A stretch of 64,000 nt of DNA from positions 5,667,565 through 5,731,564 of the forward strand of contig NZ_SJOM01000007.1 in NCBI RefSeq assembly GCF_004762045.1, given 5' to 3'. The number at the start of each line of letters is the position of its first letter. The first letter of the stretch is position 1. Shown here in pieces: positions 1 to 7,449 of the stretch. The notes beneath the pieces were generated by a model. The model saw only the letters and a list, made by a program, of their open reading frames with translations, was not told the DNA's origin and searched no databases. Made by a program: the position numbers and the translations under genes. This stretch comes from Mycobacterium sp. DL99 (lineage in GTDB: Bacteria; Actinomycetota; Actinomycetes; Mycobacteriales; Mycobacteriaceae).

Positions 1-150
1 CAGCGGGGCCGGTCCCCCGGCTTGCAAGCTCGTCGGCGCCCCGACCGGTGCCGCACCGGCCTGGCCGGCGATTCCGATCGCTCCGGCCAGCAGCGCCCCA
101 CCCAGCACCACTCCACTCATCAGAGTTCGCCCAGTTGAATGTCGTGCCAT
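1..150 (-). CDS. N-terminus of a secreted protein (cut by window edge)
   Basis: Reading leftwards from an ATG at 150-148, 50 codons are open to the window edge. The product begins MARHSTGRTLMSGVVLGGAL and continues through an Ala/Gly-rich hydrophobic core to an Ala-Gly-Ala-Ala-Pro stretch, which looks like a Sec signal peptide with a cleavage site near residues 33-36. A GAAGGG purine run lies about 9 nt before the ATG. The mature domain is outside the window, so no function can be given. The same strand carries the DUF559-like gene upstream, but 184 bp separate them. Confidence 0.6.
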   Translation of the reverse strand, partial: MARHSTGRTLMSGVVLGGALLAGAIGIAGQAGAAPVGAPTSLQAGGPAPL

Positions 151-199
151 CACGTGCACCCTTCAATCGTCTCGTCGCACCCCCCGATATTGCGAGACT

Positions 200-211
200 A
201 TCTAATTAGAT
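200..211. promoter_or_regulatory. 12-bp perfect palindrome upstream of the secreted-protein gene
   Basis: ATCTAATTAGAT is a perfect 12-bp palindrome about 50 nt upstream of the ATG at 150. It sits in the AT-rich part of the 184-bp spacer (151-334), in a window that is otherwise very GC-rich. The position fits an operator or core promoter for the leftward gene. No specific regulator can be named. Confidence 0.35.
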
Positions 212-287
212 GAGCTATGCGAAACCTGTGAACGACCTTGCACAGCGAACACTTAACTAGGACATAGTGATACACAGTCAGCTGAGC

Positions 288-343
288 CGAGTGTGGAACC
301 ACTGCGAGGTCCCGGCCGAAACCTCGCAACCAGTTCACACTCG
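288..343. repeat. Imperfect long hairpin at the 3' end of the DUF559-like gene
   Basis: The arms 288-310 and 321-343 pair over their outer 8 and inner 8 positions, with 7 unpaired central positions. The sequence is clearly related to the perfect hairpin at 1209-1264: both begin CGAGTGTGGA, contain TGCGAGGT and have a CGGCCGA loop. The stop codon of the DUF559-like gene (335-337) lies inside the right arm, so the element may also act as a transcription terminator. Confidence 0.7.
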
Positions 344-1174
344 CGGCACGCCGGCGGCCGCAATCCGCTTGATGATGTCGGCGTCCCCGTCGATCTTGGT
401 CACCCGGATATCGGTCCACCCCAGACGGGTGACCGCTTCCGCCTTGCGGATGTCGCGATTGAACCGGCGAGGGTCGGTGCGATGCTGATCGCCCTCGTAG
501 TCGGCAGCCACTTTGACGTCCTCCCAGCCCATGTCGAAAACGCCTACCAATACCCCGAATTCGTCGTAAACCGGGATCTGCGTCCGCGGCCGCGGAAATC
601 CGGCGCGGACGACCAGTAGGCGCAACCAGGATTCTCGAGGGGATTCGGCGCCCGGATCCACAAGGTCGAGCGCCCGACGCGCGTTCTTGATTCCACGGCG
701 TCCGCAGTACCTGTCGACGAGCGGTTCCACGTCGGCCGTCGTCAATCCCGTGGCGTTGGCCAGGGCGTCGATCAGCGCCACCGCCTCGTCGATGGGGTAT
801 CTGCAGGCCAGGTCCAGTGCGGTGCGGGCAGGTGGGGTCACCCGCATGCCGTTGATCAATTCGATCTCGTCGTCGCCGAAGGTATCGCTCCATACGCGAA
901 TTCCTCTGGGAGAATAGCGATTGCCGTAGATCAACTCGGCCGGCCGACGAGCATCGAGCCACTTGGCGCCGTGCAGGGCCGAAGCCGACCGCCCCGCGAC
1001 GATGCCACGGCCCCCCGACCACAGCCATGCCGCCTGAGCCCTGGCCTTTGCGGTCAACTCGGTTCCGCGGGATACATGAACTCCGGGGAAGACCGCGAAG
1101 TAGCGACTGCGCAGCCGATAGGGCGTCAACCGGCCGGCCGCAACAGCTTTACTACCGATGAATGGCTCCCCCAT
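335..1174 (-). CDS. DUF559/AbiEi-like nuclease-fold protein
   Basis: This is a 279-aa protein of a kind repeated in mycobacterial genomes. The N-terminal half (SRYFAVFPGVHVSRG, then a TPPARTALDLACRY stretch) resembles the AbiEi-type domain. The C-terminal half has the layout of the DUF559/very-short-patch-repair endonuclease fold, with GVFDMGWEDVKVAADYEGDQ followed by H, R and D residues and a final beta-alpha unit ending in RVTK. The exact PD-(D/E)xK triad is not certain. I chose the ATG at 1174 (MGEPFIGSKAV) because the longer reading frame upstream is simply read-through of the hairpin at 1209-1264. No partner toxin gene is adjacent. Function is unknown; a nuclease or antitoxin-like role is inferred from the fold only. 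Confidence 0.75.
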   Translation of the reverse strand: MGEPFIGSKAVAAGRLTPYRLRSRYFAVFPGVHVSRGTELTAKARAQAAWLWSGGRGIVAGRSASALHGAKWLDARRPAELIYGNRYSPRGIRVWSDTFGDDEIELINGMRVTPPARTALDLACRYPIDEAVALIDALANATGLTTADVEPLVDRYCGRRGIKNARRALDLVDPGAESPRESWLRLLVVRAGFPRPRTQIPVYDEFGVLVGVFDMGWEDVKVAADYEGDQHRTDPRRFNRDIRKAEAVTRLGWTDIRVTKIDGDADIIKRIAAAGVPRV

Positions 1175-1208
1175 GGGCGGAGTGTGCCGCCAGCCACCGA
1201 CAAGCCCG

Positions 1209-1264
1209 CGAGTGTGGATCTGTTGCGAGGTTTCGGCCGAGAACTCGCAACAGATCCACACTCG
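1209..1264. repeat. Perfect 21-bp inverted repeat upstream of the DUF559-like gene
   Basis: Arms 1209-1229 and 1244-1264 are exact reverse complements, separated by a 14-nt loop GTTTCGGCCGAGAA. The element lies between the start of the DUF559-like gene (1174) and the stop of cyp142 (1278), so it could terminate the cyp142 operon. A degenerate relative lies at 288-343, on the other side of the nuclease-like gene. Confidence 0.85.
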
Positions 1265-1277
1265 GCGGCGGCAGAAG

Positions 1278-2483
1278 CTAGGCGCCCACCGGTGCCGTCG
1301 GAGTGAAGACGACGGGCATGGCCTCAGGCCCGCTGACGAAGTTGGCCGGACGCAGCGGAATCGCGTCGCCGTTGGCCAACCGCAGGTCGGGCAGCCGGGT
1401 GAGCAGCCGCTCGAGCATCAGCCGCAGCTCCAACCGAGCCAGCTGGTTACCGAGGCAGAAGTGCGTTCCGAAACCGAAAGCCAAGTGGCTGTTGGGGTTC
1501 CGGTCGATCCGGAACTCGTCAGGGTTCTCGAAAACAGCTTCGTCGAAGTTCGCTGACTCGAACATCAGCATGATCTTCTCGCCTGCCTTGAGCTCGGTCC
1601 CGTGGAACACCGTGTCCGCGGTCAGCGTGCGGCACATGTTCTTCACCGGCGAGGTCCAGCGCAGCGTCTCCTCGATGGCGCCGGGCAGCAACGACTGGTC
1701 GGCCACCAGACGTTCCCACTGATCGCGATTACGCAGCAGTTGCTCCGTCCCGCCCGACAGCGTGTGCCGCGTGGTCTCGTCACCGCCGATCAGGATCAGC
1801 AGCGTCTCCATGACAATCTCGTCATCGCTCATCCGCTGCCCCTCGACCTCGGCATTCACCAGGATCGAGAACAGGTCATCGGTCGGCTCGGCGCGCCGCT
1901 TGGCGATCACCTCCATGGTGAACGCGGTGTAGGCGGCGAACGTCTCCATCAACATTCCGATGGCGGTCTCGTCGAGATGCGAACTCAGCCCGCAGACCAG
2001 GTCATCCGACCACTTCAGCAGCATCTCGCGCTCGGTGGGCAGCACGCCGAGCATGTCGCCGATCACCGCCATCGGCAGCGGTGCGGAGATATCGCGGACG
2101 AAATCACATTCCCCGCGTTCACAGACCGCATCGATCAGGGTGTCGCACAGGTTCACGATGGACGGCACCTTGTCCATCACCCGCTTGCGTGTGAAGCCGG
2201 AGTTGACCAGCTTGCGGCGCAACACATGTGCCGGATCGTCCATGTCGATCATGTACGGCATGCCGGGCTGATCGGGGCGGATCCCACCGGCGTTGGAGAA
2301 CAGCTCGGGGTTGCGCTCCGCATCGAGCACGGCCGCATAGGTGGTGGCCGCGGCCAGTCCGTTGCGGTCGCGGAACACCGGCTCGTTGGCCCGCATCCAT
2401 CGGTAGGCCTCCCGGGCGCCACCGTCGGCATAGAAGTTGCCGTTGGTCAGGTCGACATCGGGCTTGAGCAGTACCTGGGTCAC
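1278..2483 (-). CDS. cyp142: Cytochrome P450 CYP142, steroid C26/C27 hydroxylase
   Basis: A 401-aa soluble P450 that follows M. tuberculosis CYP142 (Rv3518c) closely: N-terminal PDVDLTNGNFYADGGAREAY, RDRNGLAAATTY, an I-helix GGDETTRHTLSGG, an EETLR ExxR motif, and heme loop FGFGTHFCLG with the ligand at Cys343. CYP142 enzymes oxidise the terminal side-chain carbon of cholesterol/cholestenone, the entry step to side-chain beta-oxidation, using ferredoxin-supplied electrons. The start is GTG at 2483, with AAGGAG 6 nt upstream. It overlaps the stop of the Rv3519-like gene by 4 nt (GTGA), so the two are translationally coupled. Confidence 0.95.
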   Translation of the reverse strand: MTQVLLKPDVDLTNGNFYADGGAREAYRWMRANEPVFRDRNGLAAATTYAAVLDAERNPELFSNAGGIRPDQPGMPYMIDMDDPAHVLRRKLVNSGFTRKRVMDKVPSIVNLCDTLIDAVCERGECDFVRDISAPLPMAVIGDMLGVLPTEREMLLKWSDDLVCGLSSHLDETAIGMLMETFAAYTAFTMEVIAKRRAEPTDDLFSILVNAEVEGQRMSDDEIVMETLLILIGGDETTRHTLSGGTEQLLRNRDQWERLVADQSLLPGAIEETLRWTSPVKNMCRTLTADTVFHGTELKAGEKIMLMFESANFDEAVFENPDEFRIDRNPNSHLAFGFGTHFCLGNQLARLELRLMLERLLTRLPDLRLANGDAIPLRPANFVSGPEAMPVVFTPTAPVGA

Positions 2484-3214
2484 GAAATCTCCTTGGAGTC
2501 AGCGAACGTCATCTGTACATTGCGGACCGAGCTGGACAACAACGCCCGTTTGGGCAGGCCCAGGGCCGCGAGTTCTTTGGCGTACGGGTGGTCACCCAGC
2601 CGGATCCGGACCCCGCCCGGGCGGTATCGCGCCCCGGAAAGGCCCATCTGACCCTCGGTTTCACGCAGCACGCCGTCGAGGTAGGAAAAGCTGGATTGCA
2701 CCCGGGGTTTGGCGGTGAACCGCGATGGAACCGGAAGCCCGGGTTTGAATTCCATGCCCACGGCCAGCCGGCCGCCGATACTCACCTCGAAGCCGAACGG
2801 ATTGCCCTCACGAACGGTGAAGTCCGCCAAGACTTTCGGGTATCCCCAGATCTGCCGCCCGGCCTGCAGCGTGAACTCACCGTCGACGGGAAGGCGATGA
2901 ATGAAGGCACCCGCCGAGCCCAGGCCACGTAGCCCCGACTCCGCCGATCCCGGCCGGTTCACCATGACGTTGGTGCCGTACTCCAGGTACTCACCCAGAT
3001 CACCGTCGATGTAGTGCATCAGCATCAACACGACGATCGTGCGGTGCTGCCGGTACCGGTACACGCGCAGTCCGCTGTAATCGATCATTCGCTGCGCGGC
3101 GTCGGCGTCCACGGAGAACACCGCCATGTGCTGTTCGGCGGCACGGATCTGCACCGGCATCGTCAACACGGTGCCGAGCACATTGTGCTGCGAGGCAGGA
3201 GTGGTGTCACTCAC
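2480..3214 (-). CDS. Rv3519-like acetoacetate-decarboxylase-fold protein
   Basis: A 244-aa protein starting at GTG 3214. It has the acetoacetate decarboxylase superfamily layout, including LQAGRQIWGYPKVLADF, where the Lys of GYPK corresponds to the Schiff-base lysine region of that superfamily. It matches the conserved hypothetical Rv3519 of the cholesterol regulon in placement and character. It is first in a two-gene unit with cyp142. A role in steroid catabolism follows from context; the actual reaction is unknown, and many family members are not decarboxylases. An inverted repeat at 3237-3262 lies just upstream. Confidence 0.75.
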   Translation of the reverse strand: MSDTTPASQHNVLGTVLTMPVQIRAAEQHMAVFSVDADAAQRMIDYSGLRVYRYRQHRTIVVLMLMHYIDGDLGEYLEYGTNVMVNRPGSAESGLRGLGSAGAFIHRLPVDGEFTLQAGRQIWGYPKVLADFTVREGNPFGFEVSIGGRLAVGMEFKPGLPVPSRFTAKPRVQSSFSYLDGVLRETEGQMGLSGARYRPGGVRIRLGDHPYAKELAALGLPKRALLSSSVRNVQMTFADSKEIS

Positions 3215-3236
3215 ATCATTGAATCTAACCCCTGCA

Positions 3237-3262
3237 GTAGACAGATTTCAAGAAGTGTCTAC
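3237..3262. promoter_or_regulatory. Inverted repeat GTAGACA-N12-TGTCTAC, putative operator
   Basis: Two perfect 7-nt arms (3237-3243 and 3256-3262) are separated by 12 nt, 23 nt upstream of the GTG at 3214. Size and position fit an operator overlapping the promoter of the Rv3519-like/cyp142 unit. It does not fit the KstR consensus TnnAACnnGTTnnA, so another regulator is likely. Confidence 0.5.
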
Positions 3263-3288
3263 AGCGGGCCTGAGTCAGCGCAGTGGAT

Positions 3289-3355
3289 CCTTGATCTGCT
3301 CCTTGACGTAGTGAGGTTACCGACGATCGCCGAATCATCGACCGATTCGGCGGGA
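3289..3355 (-). pseudogene. Remnant of the 3' part of an Rv3520c-like oxidoreductase gene
   Basis: These 67 nt match 4383-4450, inside the 3' part of the Rv3520c-like gene, with five mismatches and one deleted base by eye. In the shared frame both encode VDDSAIVGN, but here the deletion breaks the frame right after it. The fragment lies on the far side of the methyltransferase gene from the intact copy, so the two bracket that gene. No start or complete domain is present, so it is a vestige and not a gene. Confidence 0.75.
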
Positions 3356-3428
3356 ACAGTTCGGCGCCAGGAGATTCCGCACGTCGGAGAAGGCGTCGCG
3401 CCGATCCGGGTGAGGTAGATTCGGGCCG

Positions 3429-4271
3429 GTGATCGAGAATCTGTCATCGGCCCCGCGGACCACGGTCGACCTGTCTGGCGTGTCGGAGACGGCGCTGCTG
3501 ACGCTGCAGATGCGAGCGCAGGAGGCACGCCGACCCGACGGCATCATCGAAGATCCCATGGCGGTGCAGCTGCTCGACTCGATCGATTTCGATTTCGCCA
3601 AGTTCGGGTCGAGCCGGCGCCAGGATGTGGCGCTGCGCGCACTGCGCTTCGACACGTCCACGATCGCCTACCTTCGCGACCATCCGAAAGCCACGGTGGT
3701 GGCACTCGCGGAGGGTTTGCAGACCAGCTTCCATCGGCTTGATGCCGCCGGCGTCGGCCACGACTTCCGCTGGTTGACAGTCGACCTGCCACCGATGATC
3801 GAGGTCCGCCGCAAGCTGCTGCCGACTTCGGACCGGATCACCGTGTGCGCCCGCTCTGCGCTGGACTTCAGCTGGATGGACGAGGTGAACCCGGCCGACG
3901 GCGTGTTCGTCACGGCAGAGGGGCTGCTGATGTACCTGCAGCCCGAAGAAGCCATGGGGCTGATTCGGGCGTGCGCACAACGTTTCGCGGGCGGGCAGAT
4001 GCTGTTCGACCTGCCACCGGCCTGGCTCGCCGCCTGGGCGCGCAAGGGCGTGCGGACCTCAAAGGGCTACCGGATGCCGCCGATGCCCTTCAGCATGTCC
4101 CCGTCGCGGGCGGCCGATCTCGTCAACTCCGTGCCAGGCGTCCGGGCAGTGCACAACCTGCCGACGCCGGAGGGCCGGGGCCGCATCCTCAACGGGCTGC
4201 TGCGGACGGCGCAGCGGGTTTCGTTGCTGAATTCGGCCCTGCCGGTGACGACCCTGCTGGATTTCGGCTAG
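3429..4271 (+). CDS. SAM-dependent methyltransferase, LCMT/PKS O-methyltransferase type
   Basis: A 280-aa protein with the leucine carboxyl methyltransferase (TcmP/LCMT-like) pattern: LTLQMRAQEARRPDGIIEDP near residues 24-43, the SAM-binding segment VVALAEGLQTSFHRLD, and FVTAEGLLMYLQPEEAMGLI downstream. Members transfer a methyl group from SAM to oxygen on small molecules; the substrate here is unknown. It starts at GTG 3429, faces the Rv3520c-like gene convergently with 22 bp between stops, and sits between two copies of an Rv3520c-derived segment, which suggests insertion into an older arrangement. A link to steroid metabolism is not shown. Confidence 0.8.
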   Translation: MIENLSSAPRTTVDLSGVSETALLTLQMRAQEARRPDGIIEDPMAVQLLDSIDFDFAKFGSSRRQDVALRALRFDTSTIAYLRDHPKATVVALAEGLQTSFHRLDAAGVGHDFRWLTVDLPPMIEVRRKLLPTSDRITVCARSALDFSWMDEVNPADGVFVTAEGLLMYLQPEEAMGLIRACAQRFAGGQMLFDLPPAWLAAWARKGVRTSKGYRMPPMPFSMSPSRAADLVNSVPGVRAVHNLPTPEGRGRILNGLLRTAQRVSLLNSALPVTTLLDFG

Positions 4272-4293
4272 ACAGGCTGACAGCAGTGCCGGC

Positions 4294-5331
4294 TCAGCCC
4301 TGAGCCATGGCCGCGAGATCCTTGATCTGTTCGACGGAGGTGGCCCCGACGACCATCATGGTCACGCCGGAGGCCTCCCAGGCCTTGATCTGTTCCTTGA
4401 CGTAGTCGAGGTTGCCGACGATCGCCGAATCATCGACCAGTTCGTCGGGAATGATCTTGGCCGCTTCGTCTTTGCGGTCGCTGCGGAACAGTTTGGTGAC
4501 GTCGTCGACCACCTCCGCATACCCCATCCGGCGATACACGTCGGCGTGGAAGTTGGTGCCCTCGGCCCCCATTCCGCCCATGTACAGCGCCAGGTGCGGC
4601 TTCATCAGCTCCATGATCGCGGGCCGGTCGTCGGTGACCACGACCTGCGCAGTGGCACAGATCTCGAAGGTTTCGCGGGTACGCCGCGCGCCGGGGCGGG
4701 CGAAGCCCTCGTCCAGCCATTCGTTGTACATGCCGGCGATCCGCGGCGAGTAGAAGATCGGCAGCCAGCCGTCGGCGATCTCGGCGGCCAGCGCGACGTT
4801 CTTGGGTCCCTCGGCACCGAGCATCACCGGGATGTCGGCGCGCAGCGGATGGGTGATCGGCTTGAGGTTCTTGCCCAGGCCGGTGGTGCCCTCGCCGGTC
4901 ACCGGCAGCGGGTAGTGCGGACCGTCGCTGTGGACCGGGGCCTCACGCGCCCAGACCTGACGCAGGATGTCGATGTACTCGCGGGTGCGGGCCAGCGGCT
5001 TCGGGAACTTCGCGCCGTACCAGCCCTCGACCACCTGCGGCCCGGACACGCCGAGCCCCAGGATGTGGCGGCCACCGGAGAGGTGATCCAGCGTCAGCGC
5101 GGCCATCGCGCACGCCGTCGGGGTACGCGCGGACAGCTGGATAACCGAGGTGCCGAGCCGCATGCGAGTGGTTTCCCGCCCCCACCAGGCCAGCGGGGTG
5201 TAGGCGTCCGAGCCCCAGGCCTCCGCGGTGAAGACGGTGTCGAAGCCCTCCGCCTCGGCGGCAGAGACGAGTTCAGCGTGGTTGGTCGGCGGCTGTGCGC
5301 CCCAGTATCCGAGTTGCAGACCGAGCTTCAT
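4294..5331 (-). CDS. LLM-class F420-dependent oxidoreductase (Rv3520c-like)
   Basis: A 345-aa luciferase-like monooxygenase fold protein: MKLGLQLGYWGAQPPTNHAE, EAEGFDTVFTAEAWGSDAYT, then GTSVIQLSARTP and HILGLGVSGPQVVEGWYG. It corresponds to Rv3520c of the KstR-controlled cholesterol region. Members use coenzyme F420 (sometimes FMN) for hydride transfer in the cytoplasm; the steroid intermediate is not known. The ATG at 5331 is preceded by GGAAGG. Its promoter region is shared with the divergent DUF35-ltp4-ltp3 operon and contains a perfect KstR box. Confidence 0.88.
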   Translation of the reverse strand: MKLGLQLGYWGAQPPTNHAELVSAAEAEGFDTVFTAEAWGSDAYTPLAWWGRETTRMRLGTSVIQLSARTPTACAMAALTLDHLSGGRHILGLGVSGPQVVEGWYGAKFPKPLARTREYIDILRQVWAREAPVHSDGPHYPLPVTGEGTTGLGKNLKPITHPLRADIPVMLGAEGPKNVALAAEIADGWLPIFYSPRIAGMYNEWLDEGFARPGARRTRETFEICATAQVVVTDDRPAIMELMKPHLALYMGGMGAEGTNFHADVYRRMGYAEVVDDVTKLFRSDRKDEAAKIIPDELVDDSAIVGNLDYVKEQIKAWEASGVTMMVVGATSVEQIKDLAAMAQG

Positions 5332-5367
5332 TTAGATCGCCTTCCCACGTGTCCTTGCCACGATTGT

Positions 5368-5381
5368 TAGAACCTGTTCTA
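5368..5381. promoter_or_regulatory. KstR operator between Rv3520c-like and DUF35-ltp operon
   Basis: TAGAACCTGTTCTA fits the KstR consensus TnnAACnnGTTnnA at every fixed position and is almost fully palindromic. KstR is the TetR-type repressor of mycobacterial cholesterol catabolism. The box lies in the 58-bp space between divergent genes (starts at 5331 and 5390), so it can control both directions. Confidence 0.88.
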
Positions 5382-5389
5382 CTCGATGT

Positions 5390-6379
5390 GTGACAGCCAG
5401 CCAAAGCCGCCCGGCCTCGACAGATCACCGTGAGCCGCCACTTTCCGCGCCACTGAAACTGTCGTTTGACTACACCCGTTCAGTAGGTTCACTGCTCAGT
5501 CAGTTCTTTACTGCCCTGCGCGAGCGCCGGATCGTCGGCGTGCGCGGGTCCGACGGACGGGTGCACGTGCCACCCGCTGAGTATGACCCGGTCACCTACG
5601 AGGCTCTGACCGAGGTGGTTCCGGTATCCAGCGTCGGGACCGTGGTGTCCTGGACCTGGCAGCCCGAACCGCTTGAAGGTCAGCCGCTGGACCGGCCGTT
5701 CGCCTGGGCGCTGATCAAGCTCGACGGTGCCGACACCCCGCTGCTGCACGCCGTGGACGTCAAGGAAGGCGAGCTCAGCAGCGGTGCCCGGGTGCACGTG
5801 CACTGGGTCGACGAGCCGGTGGGCGCGATCACCGACATCGCGTACTTCGTCCCGGGTGAGACCCCCGAGGATGTTCCGCCGGTGAGCGATGACCGTGACC
5901 CGGTGACCATGCTGGTGGCGCCCTCGTCCATCGAGATCCAGCACACGGCCTCGCGGCCCGAGAGCACCTACCTGCGGGGTCTGCGCGACGGCAAGCTGCT
6001 CGGCGCGCGCACCGGCGCAGAGGGCAAGGTGTACTTCCCGCCCAAGGAAGCCGATCCGGCCACCGGCCAGGAACTCACCGAGTTCGTTGAGCTGCCCGAC
6101 CGGGGCACCATCACCACGTTCGCGATCATCAACATCCCGTTCGCCGGCCAGCGGATCAAGCCGCCGTACGTCGCGGCCTACGTGCTGCTCGACGGTGCCG
6201 ACATCCCGTTCCTGCATCTGGTGACCGACATCGATGCGTCCGAGGTGCGGATGGGCATGCGGGTCGAGGCGGTATGGAAGCCCCAGGAGGAATGGGGCCT
6301 CGGCATCGACAACATCTCGCACTTCCGGCCGACGGGTGAACCCGACGCCGACTACGACAGCTACAAGCACCACCTGTAA
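5390..6379 (+). CDS. Tandem DUF35 OB-fold acyl-CoA-associated protein (Rv3521-like)
   Basis: A 329-aa protein starting at GTG 5390, only 8 nt after the KstR box. It contains two similar DUF35-type units: FFTALRERRIVGVRGSDGRV with VHVPPAEYDP, and TYLRGLRDGKLLGARTGAEG with VYFPPKEADP. Each is followed by an OB-like beta region (VVSWTW.., ITTFAIIN..). DUF35 proteins pair with SCP2-type thiolase-like partners; in steroid side-chain degradation such pairs act as retro-aldolases. The two thiolase-like genes follow directly, with 8 bp before ltp4, so a complex with one or both is likely but inferred. Cysteines of a zinc ribbon are not obvious. Confidence 0.85.
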   Translation: MTASQSRPASTDHREPPLSAPLKLSFDYTRSVGSLLSQFFTALRERRIVGVRGSDGRVHVPPAEYDPVTYEALTEVVPVSSVGTVVSWTWQPEPLEGQPLDRPFAWALIKLDGADTPLLHAVDVKEGELSSGARVHVHWVDEPVGAITDIAYFVPGETPEDVPPVSDDRDPVTMLVAPSSIEIQHTASRPESTYLRGLRDGKLLGARTGAEGKVYFPPKEADPATGQELTEFVELPDRGTITTFAIINIPFAGQRIKPPYVAAYVLLDGADIPFLHLVTDIDASEVRMGMRVEAVWKPQEEWGLGIDNISHFRPTGEPDADYDSYKHHL

Positions 6380-6387
6380 GGGATCAC

Positions 6388-7449
6388 ATGACTTTTCGTG
6401 ACGTAGCCGTCGTCGGTTTCGCGCATGCCCCGCATGTGCGCCGCACAGATGGCACCACCAACGGCGTCGAGATGCTGATGCCATGTTTCGCAAGCCTCTA
6501 TGAAGAGCTCGGCCTGCAACAGACCGATATCGGCTTCTGGTGCTCGGGATCGTCCGATTACCTTGCCGGCCGCGCCTTCTCGTTCATCTCGGCGATCGAC
6601 TCGATCGGCGCTGTGCCGCCGATCAACGAGTCACACGTCGAGATGGACGCAGCCTGGGCGCTGTACGAGGCCTACATCAAGATCTTGACCGGCGAGGTGG
6701 ATACCGCACTGGTCTACGGCTTCGGCAAGTCCTCGGCGGGTGTTCTGCGCCGGGTGCTGGCCCTGCAGACCGACCCCTACACCGTCGCGCCGCTGTGGCC
6801 GGATGCGGTGTCGCTGGCCGGACTTCAGGCCCGGTTCGGCCTCGATGCCGGTAAGTGGACTGCCGAGCAGATGGCCCAGGTGGCGTTGGATTCGTTCGCC
6901 GCGGCCGACCGCGTCGACTCGGTGGAATCCGCTGCCTCTGTTGCCGAGCTGCTGGACCGCCCGTTCTTCGCCGACCCGCTGCGCCGCCACGACATCGCCC
7001 CCATCACCGACGGTGCCTCGGCCATCGTCTTGGCGGCCGGCGACCGGGCTCGTGAACTGCGCGAAAACCCGGCCTGGATCACCGGATTCGAGCACCGCAT
7101 CGAGACCCCGGTGCTGGGTGCGCGCGATCTGACCGTCTCGACGTCGACCGCCGCCTCGGCGCAGGCCGCCACCGGCGGTGACGTGAGCTCGATCGAGGTT
7201 GCCGAGATCTACGCCCCGTTCACTCACCAGCAGCTGATCCTCACCGAGGCGATCGGGCTGGGCGAGAACACGAAGATCAACCCGTCGGGCGGCGCGTTGG
7301 CCGCCAACCCGATGTTCTCGGCCGGCCTGGAGCGCATCGGTTTCGCCGCGCAGCACATCTTCTCCGGCTCGGCCGGGCGCGTGCTCGCGCACGCCACCAG
7401 TGGCGCTGCGCTGCAACAGAATCTGGTCGCGGTCCTGGAGGGCAAATAA
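6388..7449 (+). CDS. ltp4: SCP2/thiolase-like protein Ltp4
   Basis: A 353-aa thiolase-fold lipid-transfer-type protein matching Rv3522 by position and character: DVAVVGFAHAPHVRRTDGTT, FSFISAIDSIGAVPPINESH, and the C-terminal INPSGGALAANPMFSAGL and SGSAGRVLAHATSG elements. The usual nucleophilic Cys is not evident in the IGAVPP region, as expected for SCP2-type members that work as aldolases or non-decarboxylating enzymes rather than true thiolases. The stop and the ltp3 start overlap as TAATG. Role inferred: steroid side-chain or ring CoA-thioester cleavage together with the DUF35 protein and Ltp3. Confidence 0.85.
   Translation: MTFRDVAVVGFAHAPHVRRTDGTTNGVEMLMPCFASLYEELGLQQTDIGFWCSGSSDYLAGRAFSFISAIDSIGAVPPINESHVEMDAAWALYEAYIKILTGEVDTALVYGFGKSSAGVLRRVLALQTDPYTVAPLWPDAVSLAGLQARFGLDAGKWTAEQMAQVALDSFAAADRVDSVESAASVAELLDRPFFADPLRRHDIAPITDGASAIVLAAGDRARELRENPAWITGFEHRIETPVLGARDLTVSTSTAASAQAATGGDVSSIEVAEIYAPFTHQQLILTEAIGLGENTKINPSGGALAANPMFSAGLERIGFAAQHIFSGSAGRVLAHATSGAALQQNLVAVLEGK

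Noticed and set aside
1175..1261. Upstream start for the DUF559-like gene
   Set aside because: The extra 29 codons are translation of the hairpin repeat, not conserved protein; ATG 1174 gives the normal domain start.
3259..3528. Small minus-strand gene upstream of the methyltransferase
   Set aside because: Only a 67-nt stretch resembles known protein (part of the Rv3520c-like gene), and the rest is antisense to the methyltransferase; treated as a gene remnant.
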